DNA from: Campylobacterales bacterium
Lineage (GTDB): Bacteria; Campylobacterota; Campylobacteria; Campylobacterales; QNZT01
Length of the DNA: 6,022 nt
Direction of reading: 5' to 3'
NCBI GenBank assembly: GCA_015663225.1
Contig: DQSO01000182.1
Coordinates: forward strand, 1-6,022
Below are positions 5,607 through 6,022 of the stretch, in pieces. Under the pieces are notes generated by a model, which was given only the letters and a program-made list of their open reading frames with translations, had not been told where the DNA came from and ran no database searches. Every line of letters begins with the position of its first letter. Position 1 is the stretch's first letter. Position numbers and translations under genes: made by a program.

Positions 5607-6022
5607 CTATATTACCTCCAAATCAGCAGTTATCCCACCAACCCTCTTAATAGTTTGTAAAATTTCTATAATATCAACTGGCTTTGCCCCAACTTTTTGA
5701 AGGACTCTAGCGATATTCGCAACTGTTATATTACCAGATTTTATATTTATAATGTTGTTTTGTAAGTCAACTATTGCATTATCACCTATTTTTCTTTTTG
5801 TTTTAGACTCTTTTGGTAATGTTATTGCAGAGCTTATTTTTAGAGTTAAATCTTTATGAGTTATGACAACGGGTAGAACTTTGACATCAATTCCTGTAAC
5901 TACTGTTCCAGTTCGCTCATCAATTACGATTTTATTTGTTTCATTATAAGCTATATTTGTCCCATTAACTTTAGCTAAAAACTCAACCATACTACTATTC
6001 CTTGGTCGTCTAAGCTCTATAG
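5607..6022 (-). CDS. flgI: Flagellar P-ring protein FlgI, C-terminal part
   Basis: FlgI is the periplasmic subunit of the P-ring, which surrounds the distal rod in the peptidoglycan layer. The frame is open to the right edge, giving 137 complete codons of a protein normally near 350 residues, so the signal peptide and N-terminal two thirds are outside. The ATG at 5988-5990 is internal: the preceding codons encode IELRRPRNSS, matching the conserved FlgI segment before the Met-Val-Glu-Phe motif. Strong family marks are KIVIDERTGTVVTGIDVKVLPV (the NerTGTvViG region), ITHKDLTLKI (usually SHGnLtv) and the terminal GGITADLEVI (usually GAL-ADL). It ends with TAG directly joined to the GTG start of flgJ, and its last codons carry the flgJ ribosome-binding site. 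Confidence 0.95.
   Translation of the reverse strand, partial: IELRRPRNSSMVEFLAKVNGTNIAYNETNKIVIDERTGTVVTGIDVKVLPVVITHKDLTLKISSAITLPKESKTKRKIGDNAIVDLQNNIINIKSGNITVANIARVLQKVGAKPVDIIEILQTIKRVGGITADLEVI
5614..5619 (-). promoter_or_regulatory. Strong Shine-Dalgarno site of flgJ inside flgI
   Basis: GGAGGT on the - strand lies 7 bases before the GTG of flgJ and within the last codons of flgI. It fixes the GTG as the flgJ start, is the strongest ribosome-binding site in the window, and supports coupled translation of the two genes. Confidence 0.75.

Noticed and set aside
5988..5990. ATG as the start of a short 127-aa protein
   Set aside because: It is an internal Met of FlgI; the frame continues to the window edge with a conserved FlgI segment before it.

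Overview
The window is AT-rich DNA, roughly 70% A+T by eye. It looks like a chromosomal segment from a motile Campylobacterota (epsilonproteobacterial) bacterium. The evidence is the base composition, a flgI-flgJ-flgN-flgK order close to the Campylobacter flgI-flgJ-flgM-flgN-flgK arrangement, a FlgJ that has only the rod-binding domain, and the style of the flavoprotein and lipoprotein genes. A free-living relative such as Sulfurimonas, Sulfuricurvum or Arcobacter is plausible, but the genus cannot be fixed from sequence reading alone. No mobile element, CRISPR array, rRNA or tRNA was seen.

Left part (1-2983). A 5'-truncated HI0933/BaiN-type FAD flavoprotein gene enters from the left edge on the + strand and ends at 979. 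Its stop codon directly abuts the stop of a 174-codon lipoprotein gene on the - strand (980-1504). A 100-bp divergent region (1505-1604) separates that gene from a second, complete HI0933-type flavoprotein gene (1605-2723, +). After a 107-bp gap holding a good sigma-70 promoter comes a 50-codon proline-rich lipoprotein gene (2831-2983, +).

Right part (2993-6022). A hairpin at 2993-3032 ends the + strand block and overlaps the stop codon of flgK, so it probably serves both directions. From there to the right edge everything is on the - strand and flagellar. In transcription order: flgI (P-ring, 5' end outside the window), flgJ (rod-binding protein), a 59-bp gap with a near-consensus sigma-28 (FliA) promoter, flgN (export chaperone) and flgK (first hook-filament junction protein). 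The proteins act at successive stages: FlgI forms the ring around the rod, FlgJ helps rod assembly, FlgN escorts FlgK to the export apparatus, and FlgK caps the hook before filament growth. The sigma-28 promoter splits the cluster into an upstream flgI-flgJ part and a separately timed flgN-flgK part.

No wholly new system is visible. The points most worth a second look are the sigma-28 promoter in a gap where flgM might be expected but is absent, the tiny lipoprotein with a T9 tract in its promoter spacer, and the two diverged flavoprotein paralogues around an inverted lipoprotein gene.
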